NCBI GenBank assembly: GCA_020349965.1
Contig: CP070705.1
Location: 1,406,584 to 1,470,583, forward strand
Direction: 5' to 3'
Length of the DNA: 64,000 nucleotides
From: Caldifarciminota bacterium
Lineage (GTDB): Bacteria; Hydrothermota; Tepidihabitantia; SM23-42
Shown: one piece after another, positions 17,505 through 26,796 of the stretch
Numbering within the stretch: the first letter of the stretch is position 1
How the letters are laid out: the number at the start of each line of letters is the position of its first letter
The notes under the pieces: model-generated
What the model was told of the DNA's origin: nothing
Database searches by the model: none
What the model saw: only the letters and a program-made list of their open reading frames with translations
Made by a program: the position numbers and the translations under genes

Positions 17505-17532
17505 TTGACGAATAAGGCATGTCCACTATAAT
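17505..17532 (+). promoter_or_regulatory. Promoter of tamBA (leaderless)
   Basis: On the plus strand TTGACG (17505-17510), 16 bp, TATAAT (17527-17532), then 7 nt to an in-frame GTG at 17540. The -35 boxes of this and the divergent ferredoxin promoter lie 2 bp apart, and both overlap the 12-bp palindrome 17498-17509. The geometry implies an mRNA that begins at or next to the GTG. It places the ATG at 17519 upstream of the transcription start. Confidence 0.7.
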
Positions 17533-17539
17533 GGAACTG

Positions 17540-20500
17540 GTGAAAAAAGTGCTGATTGGGGCAGCGGTCCTCGTTGCTCTTCTTGTCTCCATCGTCGCAT
17601 TGGCCGGCACCGGTTTCGTTCTGCAGATCGTCAAGAAAACCGTCGAAAATGCGGTCGAAGAGAATCTGGGGTTGCCACTCACCATCGGTTCATTGAGGGG
17701 ACACCTCTTCTTTTCGTTGAGGGCAGAAAACGTACAATCACCGGGACTTGGTACGATAGATGAAATAAGACTCACTTACAACCCCATCGGGTTGCTTAAC
17801 CGCCATATAGATATCAGATCGGTGCGGATACAAGGCATCGATATCGATATCGATGCCTTGCGGGCGATGTTGAGGGATCTTCCAAAGAGAGAGAAAAAAG
17901 GAGATGCAAAGGCAGGACCGTTGCTAATCGAGATCGGCGAATTCTCGATCACCGGTTGTAGTCTGAGAGTGATGCTCGGACGAGTTCCCATAAAAGCCTC
18001 CCTTGAAACTTGGGGCAGCATGATGAGCGACCGTTTGTCTCTCGACAGCTTGCATCTGTCTGCTGGACGCTCAATGGTTTTGGTCAGCGGAGTCGTACCC
18101 TTTACCCAGAGTATCGAACTCGATTTGGCTTACACCGTGACGATAGGGATGGAGGATGTAGGCATTCGTGGAACAGACGGTATTCTTTCAACGACGGGAA
18201 CCTTCTCCGGATTGTATTCGTCGCCTCTGATGGAAGCCCAAACAATCGTCGATGCGTCGGTGTTGGAAAATCATATCACCGGGTTTGTGAGGTCGAATTG
18301 GCGTTTGCCGTCCTTTGACAGCATCAACATCGAAGGAGAATTGAGCGTTGTGACTACCTCATTGGAGGAGCGACTTGCGAAAAAAGACTCACTGAAGCTA
18401 GGGATCGTGCTCCAGCGAACGAGGTTGTCAACAGAAATCGTATCTCGGTATGGGCAGTTACTGGTGGACGGTACGTTGAAGGGAGATTTCACACGACCCT
18501 GTTTTGAAGGTTCGATCAGCGGAGATTTCAAACACGCTGGGTTTCACCCTTCGGCAAGGGGTATGGTGAGTTTCGGCAACGATGTGCTCAAGGTGCGTGA
18601 CATGAAGATCGTCAGCAGGAGGGTTTCCATTGAACTCCAGCTCCTTGCGGATCTGAAGAAGAAGGCAATCTCAGACGGACGGTTGGTCTTATCCTCGAAT
18701 GATCTGAGTGTGGTAAGCGCGATTGTCGAAGGATTCGAAGATCTCACCGGAAAGATGGTATTCGAGTTGAATGTTACTGGATCTTTCGAAGACCCCCGCG
18801 GCAAAGCCCATCTGAGGCTCTCGGATGTCCGTCTTTATGGTGAAGAGATGCAGAGTGCGGAGTTTGATTTTACCGTAGCCAATTACTGCATCAATGTAAC
18901 CAGGGGAATGGTTACGACCGGGCGCGGTGCATTGAACATCGCTGGTCTCTATGAATGGAAGGAGAAGGACTTTGTCCTACAGGTGAGGGGTGATTCAATC
19001 GCGACCAGGTCACCTGAGGTCTTTGGCACGGATACCTTTTTCATCGGTGGTGAAATCGCTATTGATATGACATTCTCGGGATACACGGATAATCCACAGG
19101 GGACCGGAAGAGTTCTTTTCCGGGAGATATCGTATGACACTTTTTATATTGGTGATTATCATCTCGATTTCACACTCGAAGACACGGTACTGACAGTTTC
19201 ATTGAAGAATGAAGCCCGAAATTCTTCGATACTCGGTAAGATATTTCTTTTCTGGAACTATCCGTACGATGCGACCTTGAGACTGGAGCATTTCGACTTG
19301 GATACATACTTAAAGCCGACAGCCGGTTTCGTAACCGGCGAGGTGCTGGTCAGCGGTGAACTTGTAGATCCCGGCGCCACCCTTGCCACCGCGCGGATAG
19401 ATACGATTCTTCTCAAATATGATCAAAGATTGGCACAGAACCTTGCTCCAGTGGTCGTTCACCTTGAGGATGGAGTGATTAGCCTTCAGCCGACTGAACT
19501 CTCGATCGCTGGCGAGAAGCTTTTCCTGGAGGGGAGCATGCCGCTTGACCTGCGGTCCGGACTTGTTGACTTCTGGGCAAGATCTTCGATGATCGAATTA
19601 TCGAGTATTGGTCATCTACTTCAGATGAGTCTGCTTATGGAAGGCAATCTTCAATTCGATGTCCATTTTCAGGGGAGGCCGCGGGCATTCGACATAGATG
19701 GCCGGTTGTCTGTGAGCAACGCGAAATTCGAAACGAAGCGTATCTTGATCGATTCGGTTGAGTGTAATCTTGGCCTGAAAAACGGCGTCGTAACGGTCGA
19801 GAACTGCCGCGGCAGAATGAACGAGGGTAGGTTCGATGTCAAAGGTTTCGCGAATTTATCTGGGGGCAGAGTCGATACGATAGTGCTCGCTGCAGGTCTG
19901 GATAGGGCCGTTTATGCCGACAAGAATTTCGGCCGGGTTGTACTGAGCGCCGAGATGCAATTGTCCGGGGAGAGGGATTCTCTGAGGATCGACGGTGAGA
20001 TTGTCGTGAACGAAGGTATGTATGACGCTCCGATAAGGCTCCAGACCGTTATCGGTATGTTGACGGCAGCGAATCGTCCGGTGCCAGAACAATCAGAAAT
20101 ACTCAAACGTATATACTGCGACGTCGGTATTTCCGTGCCAGATCGCGTCAAGATCGCAAACAACGTTGCCAATCTGGCAGCAAAGGCCGATCTTGAAGTG
20201 AAGGGCTACCTTGCAAGGCCGAATGCCTACGGTACGATCACTGCGATCGGAGAAGGTTCGATCCAGTATCTGGGGAAGAAGTTCACGGTCGTGAATGCGG
20301 TCGTCGAGTTTGACAATCCTTACAAGATCGATCCGGTCATAGACCTTACCGCAACGACGTCGGTGGCAGCTGCAGATGGTGACTACGACTTATACCTTGC
20401 TCTGAACGGCACGGTAACGAACTGGCAACTCCAATTGAGTTCTAATCCGCCCTTGCCTGAGCAGGACATCATCAGCCTGCTGCTCATCGGCCAGCGCCGT

Positions 20501-20851
20501 CCTGGTGAGGTTACGGGTATATCCCAGGATGTCGACCTGAAGGGAAAAGCGAAGGATTATGCGCTCGATGCTATACGTCACGGGATCGAGAAGACGACGC
20601 AGGATTTCTTGGGTTTGGACAAATTCACGCTCTCTGGTGACCTTAGTGATCCTTCCACGGTCCGCATAGGTGTCGAGAAAAGCATCATCAAAGGGTTCAA
20701 TTTGATCTACAGCTCTGGCGTTGAATCGTGGGAATTGTACCAGATCGGCGCAAGCTATGACCTCACAGATTACGTATCATTATTCACTCTTCACGATCAG
20801 GAGAACCTCAATACCAGTGTCGATCTTGATTTTCACCTGGAAATAGAATGA
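17540..20851 (+). CDS. tamB: TamB-like inner-membrane translocation and assembly protein
   Basis: A protein of about 1100 residues with one N-terminal membrane segment (VLIGAAVLVALLVSIVALAG), a long repetitive beta-rich body typical of AsmA/TamB-type bridge proteins, and the C-terminal TamB (DUF490) domain with EQDIISLLLIGQR and a YDLTDYVSLF-like end. It spans the periplasm and works with an Omp85 protein in outer-membrane assembly or lipid transport. The first possible ATG is 17519, but the promoter's -10 box lies at 17527-17532, so I favour the leaderless GTG at 17540, which gives a classic N-terminal anchor. The stop overlaps the next ATG (ATGA). Codons at 17831-17860 form a perfect 30-bp palindrome. 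Confidence 0.85.
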   Translation: MKKVLIGAAVLVALLVSIVALAGTGFVLQIVKKTVENAVEENLGLPLTIGSLRGHLFFSLRAENVQSPGLGTIDEIRLTYNPIGLLNRHIDIRSVRIQGIDIDIDALRAMLRDLPKREKKGDAKAGPLLIEIGEFSITGCSLRVMLGRVPIKASLETWGSMMSDRLSLDSLHLSAGRSMVLVSGVVPFTQSIELDLAYTVTIGMEDVGIRGTDGILSTTGTFSGLYSSPLMEAQTIVDASVLENHITGFVRSNWRLPSFDSINIEGELSVVTTSLEERLAKKDSLKLGIVLQRTRLSTEIVSRYGQLLVDGTLKGDFTRPCFEGSISGDFKHAGFHPSARGMVSFGNDVLKVRDMKIVSRRVSIELQLLADLKKKAISDGRLVLSSNDLSVVSAIVEGFEDLTGKMVFELNVTGSFEDPRGKAHLRLSDVRLYGEEMQSAEFDFTVANYCINVTRGMVTTGRGALNIAGLYEWKEKDFVLQVRGDSIATRSPEVFGTDTFFIGGEIAIDMTFSGYTDNPQGTGRVLFREISYDTFYIGDYHLDFTLEDTVLTVSLKNEARNSSILGKIFLFWNYPYDATLRLEHFDLDTYLKPTAGFVTGEVLVSGELVDPGATLATARIDTILLKYDQRLAQNLAPVVVHLEDGVISLQPTELSIAGEKLFLEGSMPLDLRSGLVDFWARSSMIELSSIGHLLQMSLLMEGNLQFDVHFQGRPRAFDIDGRLSVSNAKFETKRILIDSVECNLGLKNGVVTVENCRGRMNEGRFDVKGFANLSGGRVDTIVLAAGLDRAVYADKNFGRVVLSAEMQLSGERDSLRIDGEIVVNEGMYDAPIRLQTVIGMLTAANRPVPEQSEILKRIYCDVGISVPDRVKIANNVANLAAKADLEVKGYLARPNAYGTITAIGEGSIQYLGKKFTVVNAVVEFDNPYKIDPVIDLTATTSVAAADGDYDLYLALNGTVTNWQLQLSSNPPLPEQDIISLLLIGQRRPGEVTGISQDVDLKGKAKDYALDAIRHGIEKTTQDFLGLDKFTLSGDLSDPSTVRIGVEKSIIKGFNLIYSSGVESWELYQIGASYDLTDYVSLFTLHDQENLNTSVDLDFHLEIE
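17831..17860. repeat. Perfect 30-bp palindrome inside tamB
   Basis: The 30 bases are identical to their reverse complement with no central spacer. The core is repeated ATCGAT (Ile-Asp codons), but the symmetry extends through flanking CAAGG/CCTTG. Part of the symmetry is explained by the Ile-Asp repeat; the outer arms are not. It may be chance or a protein-binding site. Confidence 0.9.
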
Positions 20852-22557
20852 TCGTTTTCTTGCTTATGATTGTGGTTGCCGGTGAGTTTCGCGTGCGGAC
20901 CGTCGAGGTAGAAGGCAATGAGTATTTCAAGGAATCGGCGATAAAGAAAGTCATGCTGACACGACCGGCGAATCTCTTACGTAAAGGAATTTTCAGCGAA
21001 GATATTTTCAGGGGTGACATCGAGGCTATCCAGAGCCTTTACATCTACGAAGGTTTTCTCGACGCAGAAGTAGTACACGATCTGCGTTATGATAGCATTG
21101 ACAACAGGGTTGACATATCAGTGAAGGTCACTGAGGGCGGGCAGTATTTCACGGAAAGCGTTCATTTCAGAGGTAACGCGGTTGTTCACGGCGATTCGCT
21201 GGCACTGAAGATGACGCTTCGTCCGGGCAAGGTTTTTGACCGCCGTAAGGTCGATACGGATAATTACATCATCAAATATTCTTATGATGATCTCGGGTAT
21301 GCGGATGTCGAGGTTGAGTCCGACTATAACGTTGATAATTACACCGTAGATGTCACCCATCGGATCACGGAAGGTGAACAGCAGCATGTCGGACAGGTCG
21401 AACTACTGGGATTGAAGAGGACACGTCCATCGATCGTCGTTCGTGAGCTAAGAATTGCCGAGGGTGATCTTCTTCGTTACGCACGCATTCTCGATAGCCA
21501 GCGCAGGCTCTACAGGCTCGGTGTCTTCACGACGATAAGAACGAGGATCGAAGATACAGGCATTGCGGGCCACAAGAACGTGCAATTCATACTGACCGAG
21601 AGAAATCGTGCGGTCATGAATCTTCGTATTGGCTACGGAACGCGCGACATCGTCAGGTTTGGCGTTGGTGCGACGCATTATAATATGTTTGGCAGGGCGT
21701 GGCAGGGTAAGATAGAGGGTAAGCTGAGTTTCGTCGAGCAGAGGATCAATGGGCAGGTGACATTTCCGAGAACGTTCCTGTTGCCTGGTAATCTTGGGCT
21801 TGGATTTTTCGTGAAGCGGCTTGAAGAAATCGGTTATGTGACGCAGTCGCTCGGCGGTAATGTTTCGACGCGCTTCGAATTGAGGAAGAACGAGTTGTCA
21901 GTCAAGTATGAGTTGGAGCGTATACACACTTACTATGCCGCGGACGACAGCACCGATACGGATCTTCTACACGGCATCATCGTCGGTTGGATAAGGGATC
22001 GGAGAGATGATCCATTCTACACAAAAAAAGGCAGCTATATCGGCGCAAATGTTGAGATGAGCGGTATCATACTGCCTTCTGACGTCGATTATGTCAGACC
22101 GACTGCGCAATGGCGGGTCTTTACACCGATTGCTGATGTGGTCCTTGCAGCGGTGATAAAGGCCGGTATGGTGATGGCAGTTTCGCCCACGAGCGAAGTG
22201 CCGGTGTACAAGCGTTTCTACTGCGGCGGAACGTCGTCGGTGCGTGGCTACTCGGAAAGATCGATCGGACCGCTAGATGAAAACGATAATCCTCTGGGGG
22301 GCCGGTTTCTCGGCGAATGTTCGGCCGAAGTCCGCTTCCCGATATACAAAATTCTGGGTGGAGTACTCTTTATTGATGGCGGCAATATCTGGATAGAACG
22401 TGAGGAGATTACGCCGTCATTGAGGTGGGGGATCGGTTTGGGGTTACGATTGAAGAGCTTCTTGGGAAGCGTCAGGCTCGACTACGGTTTCAAACTTCGT
22501 CGAGAGGAAGAGGAAACGGCTGGTGTTCTGCATTTTGCCATCGGGGAAGCGTTTTGA
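20848..22557 (+). CDS. tamA: Omp85-family outer-membrane protein (TamA/BamA-like)
   Basis: A 569-residue Omp85 protein. A short signal sequence (IVFLLMIVVAG) leads to about three POTRA repeats (FRVRTVEVEGNEYF, TESVHFRGNA, HVGQVELLGLKRT) over residues 15-250. The beta-barrel domain carries the diagnostic SSVRGYSERSIGP segment and ends in a phenylalanine, as outer-membrane beta-signals do. Coupling to tamB by ATGA makes TamA the most likely role. A free-standing BamA is not in the window, so this could be one of several Omp85 paralogs. The next gene converges, with a 3-nt gap. Confidence 0.88.
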   Translation: MIVFLLMIVVAGEFRVRTVEVEGNEYFKESAIKKVMLTRPANLLRKGIFSEDIFRGDIEAIQSLYIYEGFLDAEVVHDLRYDSIDNRVDISVKVTEGGQYFTESVHFRGNAVVHGDSLALKMTLRPGKVFDRRKVDTDNYIIKYSYDDLGYADVEVESDYNVDNYTVDVTHRITEGEQQHVGQVELLGLKRTRPSIVVRELRIAEGDLLRYARILDSQRRLYRLGVFTTIRTRIEDTGIAGHKNVQFILTERNRAVMNLRIGYGTRDIVRFGVGATHYNMFGRAWQGKIEGKLSFVEQRINGQVTFPRTFLLPGNLGLGFFVKRLEEIGYVTQSLGGNVSTRFELRKNELSVKYELERIHTYYAADDSTDTDLLHGIIVGWIRDRRDDPFYTKKGSYIGANVEMSGIILPSDVDYVRPTAQWRVFTPIADVVLAAVIKAGMVMAVSPTSEVPVYKRFYCGGTSSVRGYSERSIGPLDENDNPLGGRFLGECSAEVRFPIYKILGGVLFIDGGNIWIEREEITPSLRWGIGLGLRLKSFLGSVRLDYGFKLRREEEETAGVLHFAIGEAF

Positions 22558-22560
22558 TTT

Positions 22561-25476
22561 CTACGGGCAAGGCAACTTCTTGATTATCTTCATTATCGTT
22601 TGCTGTACTTCCCCGCACGTATTTTTGAACGCATCAAAAAGCACCTTACCGTTCTCGTATCCGGTGAGGCGGGCTGCCGGGCCCAGGGTGTCATGCGCTA
22701 TCATATCGGTTGCCCCGATCGTGAGACGGTAGCAGTTCCTCAGATTATTCAGGAAGATAAAGGCGCTTGCCAGGCGATAGAGTTCTTTCCGCAGCGCCCT
22801 CTGCCTCTCGGCAATTTCGGTGAACAGCTGGGAATTGACCGGAGTCACCATGTTACATTGTGCTTTGAGGATCAGTAGAATCATTTCCAGATCTCTGAGG
22901 CCGCCCGAACCTTCCTTGATGTTGTCTTCAATTATGGCTCTTTGTGCTTCATTCGTCTGATGCCTTGACGTGATCTCACCTATCATTTGTCTGATGTATT
23001 CGTCTTTCTGTTCGAAGATGTATGGTCTAATGATACGGTCAAAGAACTCTTTTTCGAAGCGGTGTGTTCCAACAACCAAACGTGATCCTAGTATTTGCGA
23101 TTTTTCAATGAATATATCAGGCCGTTTCTCTGAAAGGAGATGTTCAAGTTCCTCTAGCAGGATGACATATCTCCCAAAGTAATCGGCGAATCTATGGTGA
23201 GGTATTGTGCCATGTTTTATGATCTCGCCATTCATTTTACTGATGATCTTGTTGCAGTATGAGAGCATTTCCGCGTTGTCGGAATTCAGAAGGACGATTA
23301 TGTCATAATCATCATCATATGCTTGCTCCCGCGCGTGTCCGCCCGCTGCAAAAATAGCCAGCAGGTCATCAGTGATGATGCGCTTGGTGTATTCTTTGTC
23401 AACCTCGCGGCGGCAGACGTCGAAGAGCGTGATAATATACTTATCCGAGAATTCGGTGAATTCCACACTTGTGTCCTCCGTCGGCGCGCCGCTCAATGTC
23501 TTCAGTCCTACGCGCGTCATCTCGAAATCGTAGTAGTCACCCAATTTTTCTTTCTTCTCTTTCAGAGTCGGCATTGTCTGGACGTCGCTGTATAGCCCGT
23601 CTCCGAACTCCTTCAAAAGGACATTGTCTTTGAGTAGATGCATGGTTTCAGGGTATCGTCCGGTGATCCTCATCAAGTACCTCTTAAAGAAGAGACTGCT
23701 TGAAAGATGGATGTCGACGAGTGACTTCAGACTCTCAATGATCGCAGCGATCTCCTTTTCGTATAGCCTTGTCTCCAGGATGGTGAGATAGCGTTTAAGA
23801 TTATTCTCCGTGTTTAGAGATAAATAATCATTTATCAATTGGGGGAAGCGATTGAAAACATATGCGATCTTTCTGGGAACATCCGGCATACTGGCGAGGA
23901 TATCCAGAAGTTTGCTGTTCAAATCATCATACAAGGCATGACCGACCTTCGATCTGCCGAGTATGGTCAAGAATTTGATCGAAGAGTAAAGGTCATACTT
24001 GACCCACTCTATGTAGCCGTCGATCAGTTGACTGCGCTTGTCAGGTGGAAACGCGTCGAGATCCTTTATGAACCGGTTCAGTACTGTTTCATTCTCGAAG
24101 TCGTCGAGAATATCATCCCAGAAGGATGTACCGCGGAAGAATTTGAATTTGGTTAGAAAGTCCTGAGCAATGTTTCCCGAATAATCAGGGTTGAGAATGG
24201 TTACAAAAATGGAATTTGCCTCAAGGTGAGATTTTAGGTCATCGAGTAATGTAGGAACAATATTCCTTACACTCTGTATGTGTTCGTAGTAGTGCACGAG
24301 GACATGTTCTTGGGCGTGGCATTTACCGAGGTCTGTGTACCCCAAATTTCTGGCAACGGTGCGGATGTTCTTGAAGGTCGCAGGATTAAGTTCGAGCTCT
24401 TCGTCCTGAGTGACGAGAAGCTGATATAGGTATCTAAAGACCTCGAAGAATGTCAGAGATCTTTCAAGATCATGATATTCTTGCACGCGTCCTGGGTTCT
24501 TCTTGCGCAGATCGGCCAATATCTGCCAGGCATTGACCTTGTCGACATCGTAGACGGTTTTCTGAGCGCAGATGATGTTCTTGATGATGCGAAGACCGTC
24601 CTCCTTGAAATGTATGTGATTCGGGCTGACGGGTTTCGCAAGCATAGAGCTGATTTCCCCCAGTATGCCCCGGAGGTATCCTTCGTGATATTTGTTATCG
24701 GAATCCGTATGATAGAAATACCGTCGAGTGATCTCATGTTGATATTTCTTGAAGAGTTCTACGTCTCCCGTGATGACTGCTCCACTCAACATTTCATTGA
24801 TTATCACATAGTCGCCGATTTGATGTTTCAGTGCTTTCTTGTACTCATCGATTGAAGCCGAATAGTACTGGCCTCCGATGTGCTCCGACAGATGAAAATG
24901 GAATGAAACCGCCGACTTCAGCATCTCCTGGGCAATTTGAGAGATCGCACGGTTGAATTCGTGTCTGTCTCTAGTTCCGTCATCGATGATGCCGACATCG
25001 ATATCATCCTGATCGGCTTTCGTTCCGACGCCAAGGATTACGAAGGAAGGACACCTTTCTTTATCCACGAATAGAGGCAGAAGTTGGTTGATGTAGTGCG
25101 CGGTCAGCATGCGGAAGTTGTTACCGGCATCAATCATGAATTTCTTGTATACGGGATACTTGTTCGCCGTCGGAGCCATGACGCCCATTCTCAGGTGGTC
25201 AACGGCCTGGCGATTCATGAGCAGAAATTGAAGAGAGAAAAAGGTGTTTATGAAATTGAGTTTCTCTTGACGGTCATCTCCGATCCCGGCAATGATGCCG
25301 ATTTCAGTTTCAAAATCATAAGTCGGGTGGAGAATGTGTACGGCATCCCTCTTCTTTCTTTCCTCAAGCCTTTGAATTAAGGGATCAAGATTTCGCTGGA
25401 TAGACTGAAGGTACTTGCGGTAATGGTTTCCGAATTCAGCGTTCTGTTCTTTCAACTGGGTTAGAAAATCTTTCAT
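22561..25476 (-). CDS. GlnD-like protein with two nucleotidyltransferase modules
   Basis: A 971-residue protein. A C-terminal module near residue 700 has AAGGHAREQAYDDDYDIIVLL, the nucleotidyltransferase GG...DxD motif, followed by NIKEGSGGLRDLE, a hallmark of PII uridylyltransferase GlnD. A second, more distant module near residue 145 has GVGTKADQDDIDVGII with its own DxD and a later KEDGLRIIKN echo. It looks like an internal duplication of the catalytic part, without visible HD or ACT domains. GlnD modifies PII proteins according to glutamine level; here the target is unknown, and no PII gene is present. It sits 2 nt after a second nucleotidyltransferase-like gene and downstream of the kor genes, so it may be co-transcribed with them. 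DUF294-type signalling nucleotidyltransferases are an alternative. Confidence 0.7.
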   Translation of the reverse strand: MKDFLTQLKEQNAEFGNHYRKYLQSIQRNLDPLIQRLEERKKRDAVHILHPTYDFETEIGIIAGIGDDRQEKLNFINTFFSLQFLLMNRQAVDHLRMGVMAPTANKYPVYKKFMIDAGNNFRMLTAHYINQLLPLFVDKERCPSFVILGVGTKADQDDIDVGIIDDGTRDRHEFNRAISQIAQEMLKSAVSFHFHLSEHIGGQYYSASIDEYKKALKHQIGDYVIINEMLSGAVITGDVELFKKYQHEITRRYFYHTDSDNKYHEGYLRGILGEISSMLAKPVSPNHIHFKEDGLRIIKNIICAQKTVYDVDKVNAWQILADLRKKNPGRVQEYHDLERSLTFFEVFRYLYQLLVTQDEELELNPATFKNIRTVARNLGYTDLGKCHAQEHVLVHYYEHIQSVRNIVPTLLDDLKSHLEANSIFVTILNPDYSGNIAQDFLTKFKFFRGTSFWDDILDDFENETVLNRFIKDLDAFPPDKRSQLIDGYIEWVKYDLYSSIKFLTILGRSKVGHALYDDLNSKLLDILASMPDVPRKIAYVFNRFPQLINDYLSLNTENNLKRYLTILETRLYEKEIAAIIESLKSLVDIHLSSSLFFKRYLMRITGRYPETMHLLKDNVLLKEFGDGLYSDVQTMPTLKEKKEKLGDYYDFEMTRVGLKTLSGAPTEDTSVEFTEFSDKYIITLFDVCRREVDKEYTKRIITDDLLAIFAAGGHAREQAYDDDYDIIVLLNSDNAEMLSYCNKIISKMNGEIIKHGTIPHHRFADYFGRYVILLEELEHLLSEKRPDIFIEKSQILGSRLVVGTHRFEKEFFDRIIRPYIFEQKDEYIRQMIGEITSRHQTNEAQRAIIEDNIKEGSGGLRDLEMILLILKAQCNMVTPVNSQLFTEIAERQRALRKELYRLASAFIFLNNLRNCYRLTIGATDMIAHDTLGPAARLTGYENGKVLFDAFKNTCGEVQQTIMKIIKKLPCP

Positions 25477-25478
25477 TT

Positions 25479-26207
25479 CTATGCCAGTGCCTGTGCGGCG
25501 GTCGGAGAAATCGTGATACCATCGTAGCCTAATTCAGGCGCCGCCCTCAGCAGTTCGAGGAATTTGTCCGCAAATACCGACTGGGGGCAAAAGAAACGTG
25601 CTCGCGATATGATATGGTGCCAGAAAAGTTCGTTATCTCTCTCTGCTTGGTATAGGGCAAAGATGTGTCGTATGTCTATGCTCATGTTGACACGTAAGGA
25701 TATATCCCGTGCCGTCCGCGGCGAAACTACTTTGCTGACGATGATGTCCCACGGGTGAGCCTGGTAAAGCGAAATTGTATGATCGGTGTCCTGCCAGTGT
25801 GCCCGGTCGTGGAATGGAGGCGAACTGGTGAGATCGTCAGCAAGGAATTCAAACAAGTCGGGCTTTAGGATATAATCCACGTTGAACCATTGCTTGTCAA
25901 ATGTCCAGGCGGAGTGGAAGCTGGCAATGTTTTCGTTACTCGTCAGCGCATCGTCGTAATCCACTATGCGTAATCGTTGCGTCTTCGACGCCTGAGTGAA
26001 TTTGCTCATCTCTCTCTCGTCTCGAAAGAGTAGATCGATATCCCATAGTGCGGTATAGTGCAGGTAGTTACTGAGCAACAATGGAAGGGCTCCGATGAGA
26101 ATGAAATTCAGATTTTCCTTGTCCTGAAGCCGGGACAGTTCCGAGAGTATCCTCAAGAGGCTGTAACGGCGTTTTCCATCGACGAATGTCAGCCAACCCG
26201 GTTTCAC
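25479..26207 (-). CDS. Nucleotidyltransferase-fold protein of unknown function
   Basis: A 242-residue protein with FILIGALPLLLS followed by WDIDLLFRDE, resembling the G...DxD core of minimal nucleotidyltransferases used by AbiEii-like and related proteins. A charged helical C-terminal half follows. The start at GTG 26205-26207 has no clear Shine-Dalgarno sequence and is uncertain. It is the middle gene of korC - this gene - GlnD-like on one strand, with gaps of 26 and 2 nt. The pairing of two nucleotidyltransferase-type proteins suggests joint action, but no function can be assigned. Confidence 0.6.
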   Translation of the reverse strand: MKPGWLTFVDGKRRYSLLRILSELSRLQDKENLNFILIGALPLLLSNYLHYTALWDIDLLFRDEREMSKFTQASKTQRLRIVDYDDALTSNENIASFHSAWTFDKQWFNVDYILKPDLFEFLADDLTSSPPFHDRAHWQDTDHTISLYQAHPWDIIVSKVVSPRTARDISLRVNMSIDIRHIFALYQAERDNELFWHHIISRARFFCPQSVFADKFLELLRAAPELGYDGITISPTAAQALA

Positions 26208-26233
26208 GTCAGCATCGAGTCGTACGGAATTAT

Positions 26234-26782
26234 CTATGATTGCGCCTGTTGGGCCAGCTCGATTCCGGCATTGAATGCCTGCAGATTGAGTTCCTCGGTG
26301 CCTTTGGGCACGCGCGAGAGGATGGCAGCTTCAACGGCTCCTCTGGAGATAATGCCGGTAAGCTGGGTTATTATACCGAGTGCAACGATGTTTGCGACCA
26401 GGGCCTTACCCACTTTTGCCTCGGCGGTCTCTGTAATAGGCAGAGAATACATCCGGTACTTTCCCTTTGGGGTTTTCGTGACATAACTTCTGTCAACGAG
26501 CAATATGCCGTTATCCTTGATGTCGGTGTAATATTTGTCGCAGGCCTCCTGGGTAAAGCAGAGAAGCAAGTCGATATTCAGTGCTTTGGGATAGTCTATC
26601 TCCTCGTCAGATACAATTACTTCGGAACGGCTTGAACCCCCGCGTGCTTCTGGTCCGTAAGATTGGCTCTGTGTGGCATTCTTGCCATCGTAGATCGCAG
26701 CCGCCTCAGCAAGAATCTTTCCTGCCAGTATCAATCCTTGACCACCAGAACCACTTAACCTGAATTCATACCTAAAGGACAC
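26234..26782 (-). CDS. korC: 2-oxoacid:ferredoxin oxidoreductase gamma subunit
   Basis: A 182-residue gamma subunit with RLSGSGGQGLILAGKI near the N-terminus and QSQSYGPEARGGSSRSEV. AGGAGG lies 5 nt before GTG 26780-26782. It completes a delta-alpha-beta-gamma gene set, the layout of 2-oxoglutarate:ferredoxin oxidoreductase. Kor symbols are used for the layout; pyruvate or branched-chain acids are not excluded. Confidence 0.9.
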   Translation of the reverse strand: MSFRYEFRLSGSGGQGLILAGKILAEAAAIYDGKNATQSQSYGPEARGGSSRSEVIVSDEEIDYPKALNIDLLLCFTQEACDKYYTDIKDNGILLVDRSYVTKTPKGKYRMYSLPITETAEAKVGKALVANIVALGIITQLTGIISRGAVEAAILSRVPKGTEELNLQAFNAGIELAQQAQS

Positions 26783-26796
26783 GTTGACCTCCTACG

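Noticed and set aside
17831-17860. Replication origin or attachment site at the 30-bp palindrome
   Set aside because: It is inside a continuous coding frame, with no DnaA boxes, AT-rich region or integrase nearby.
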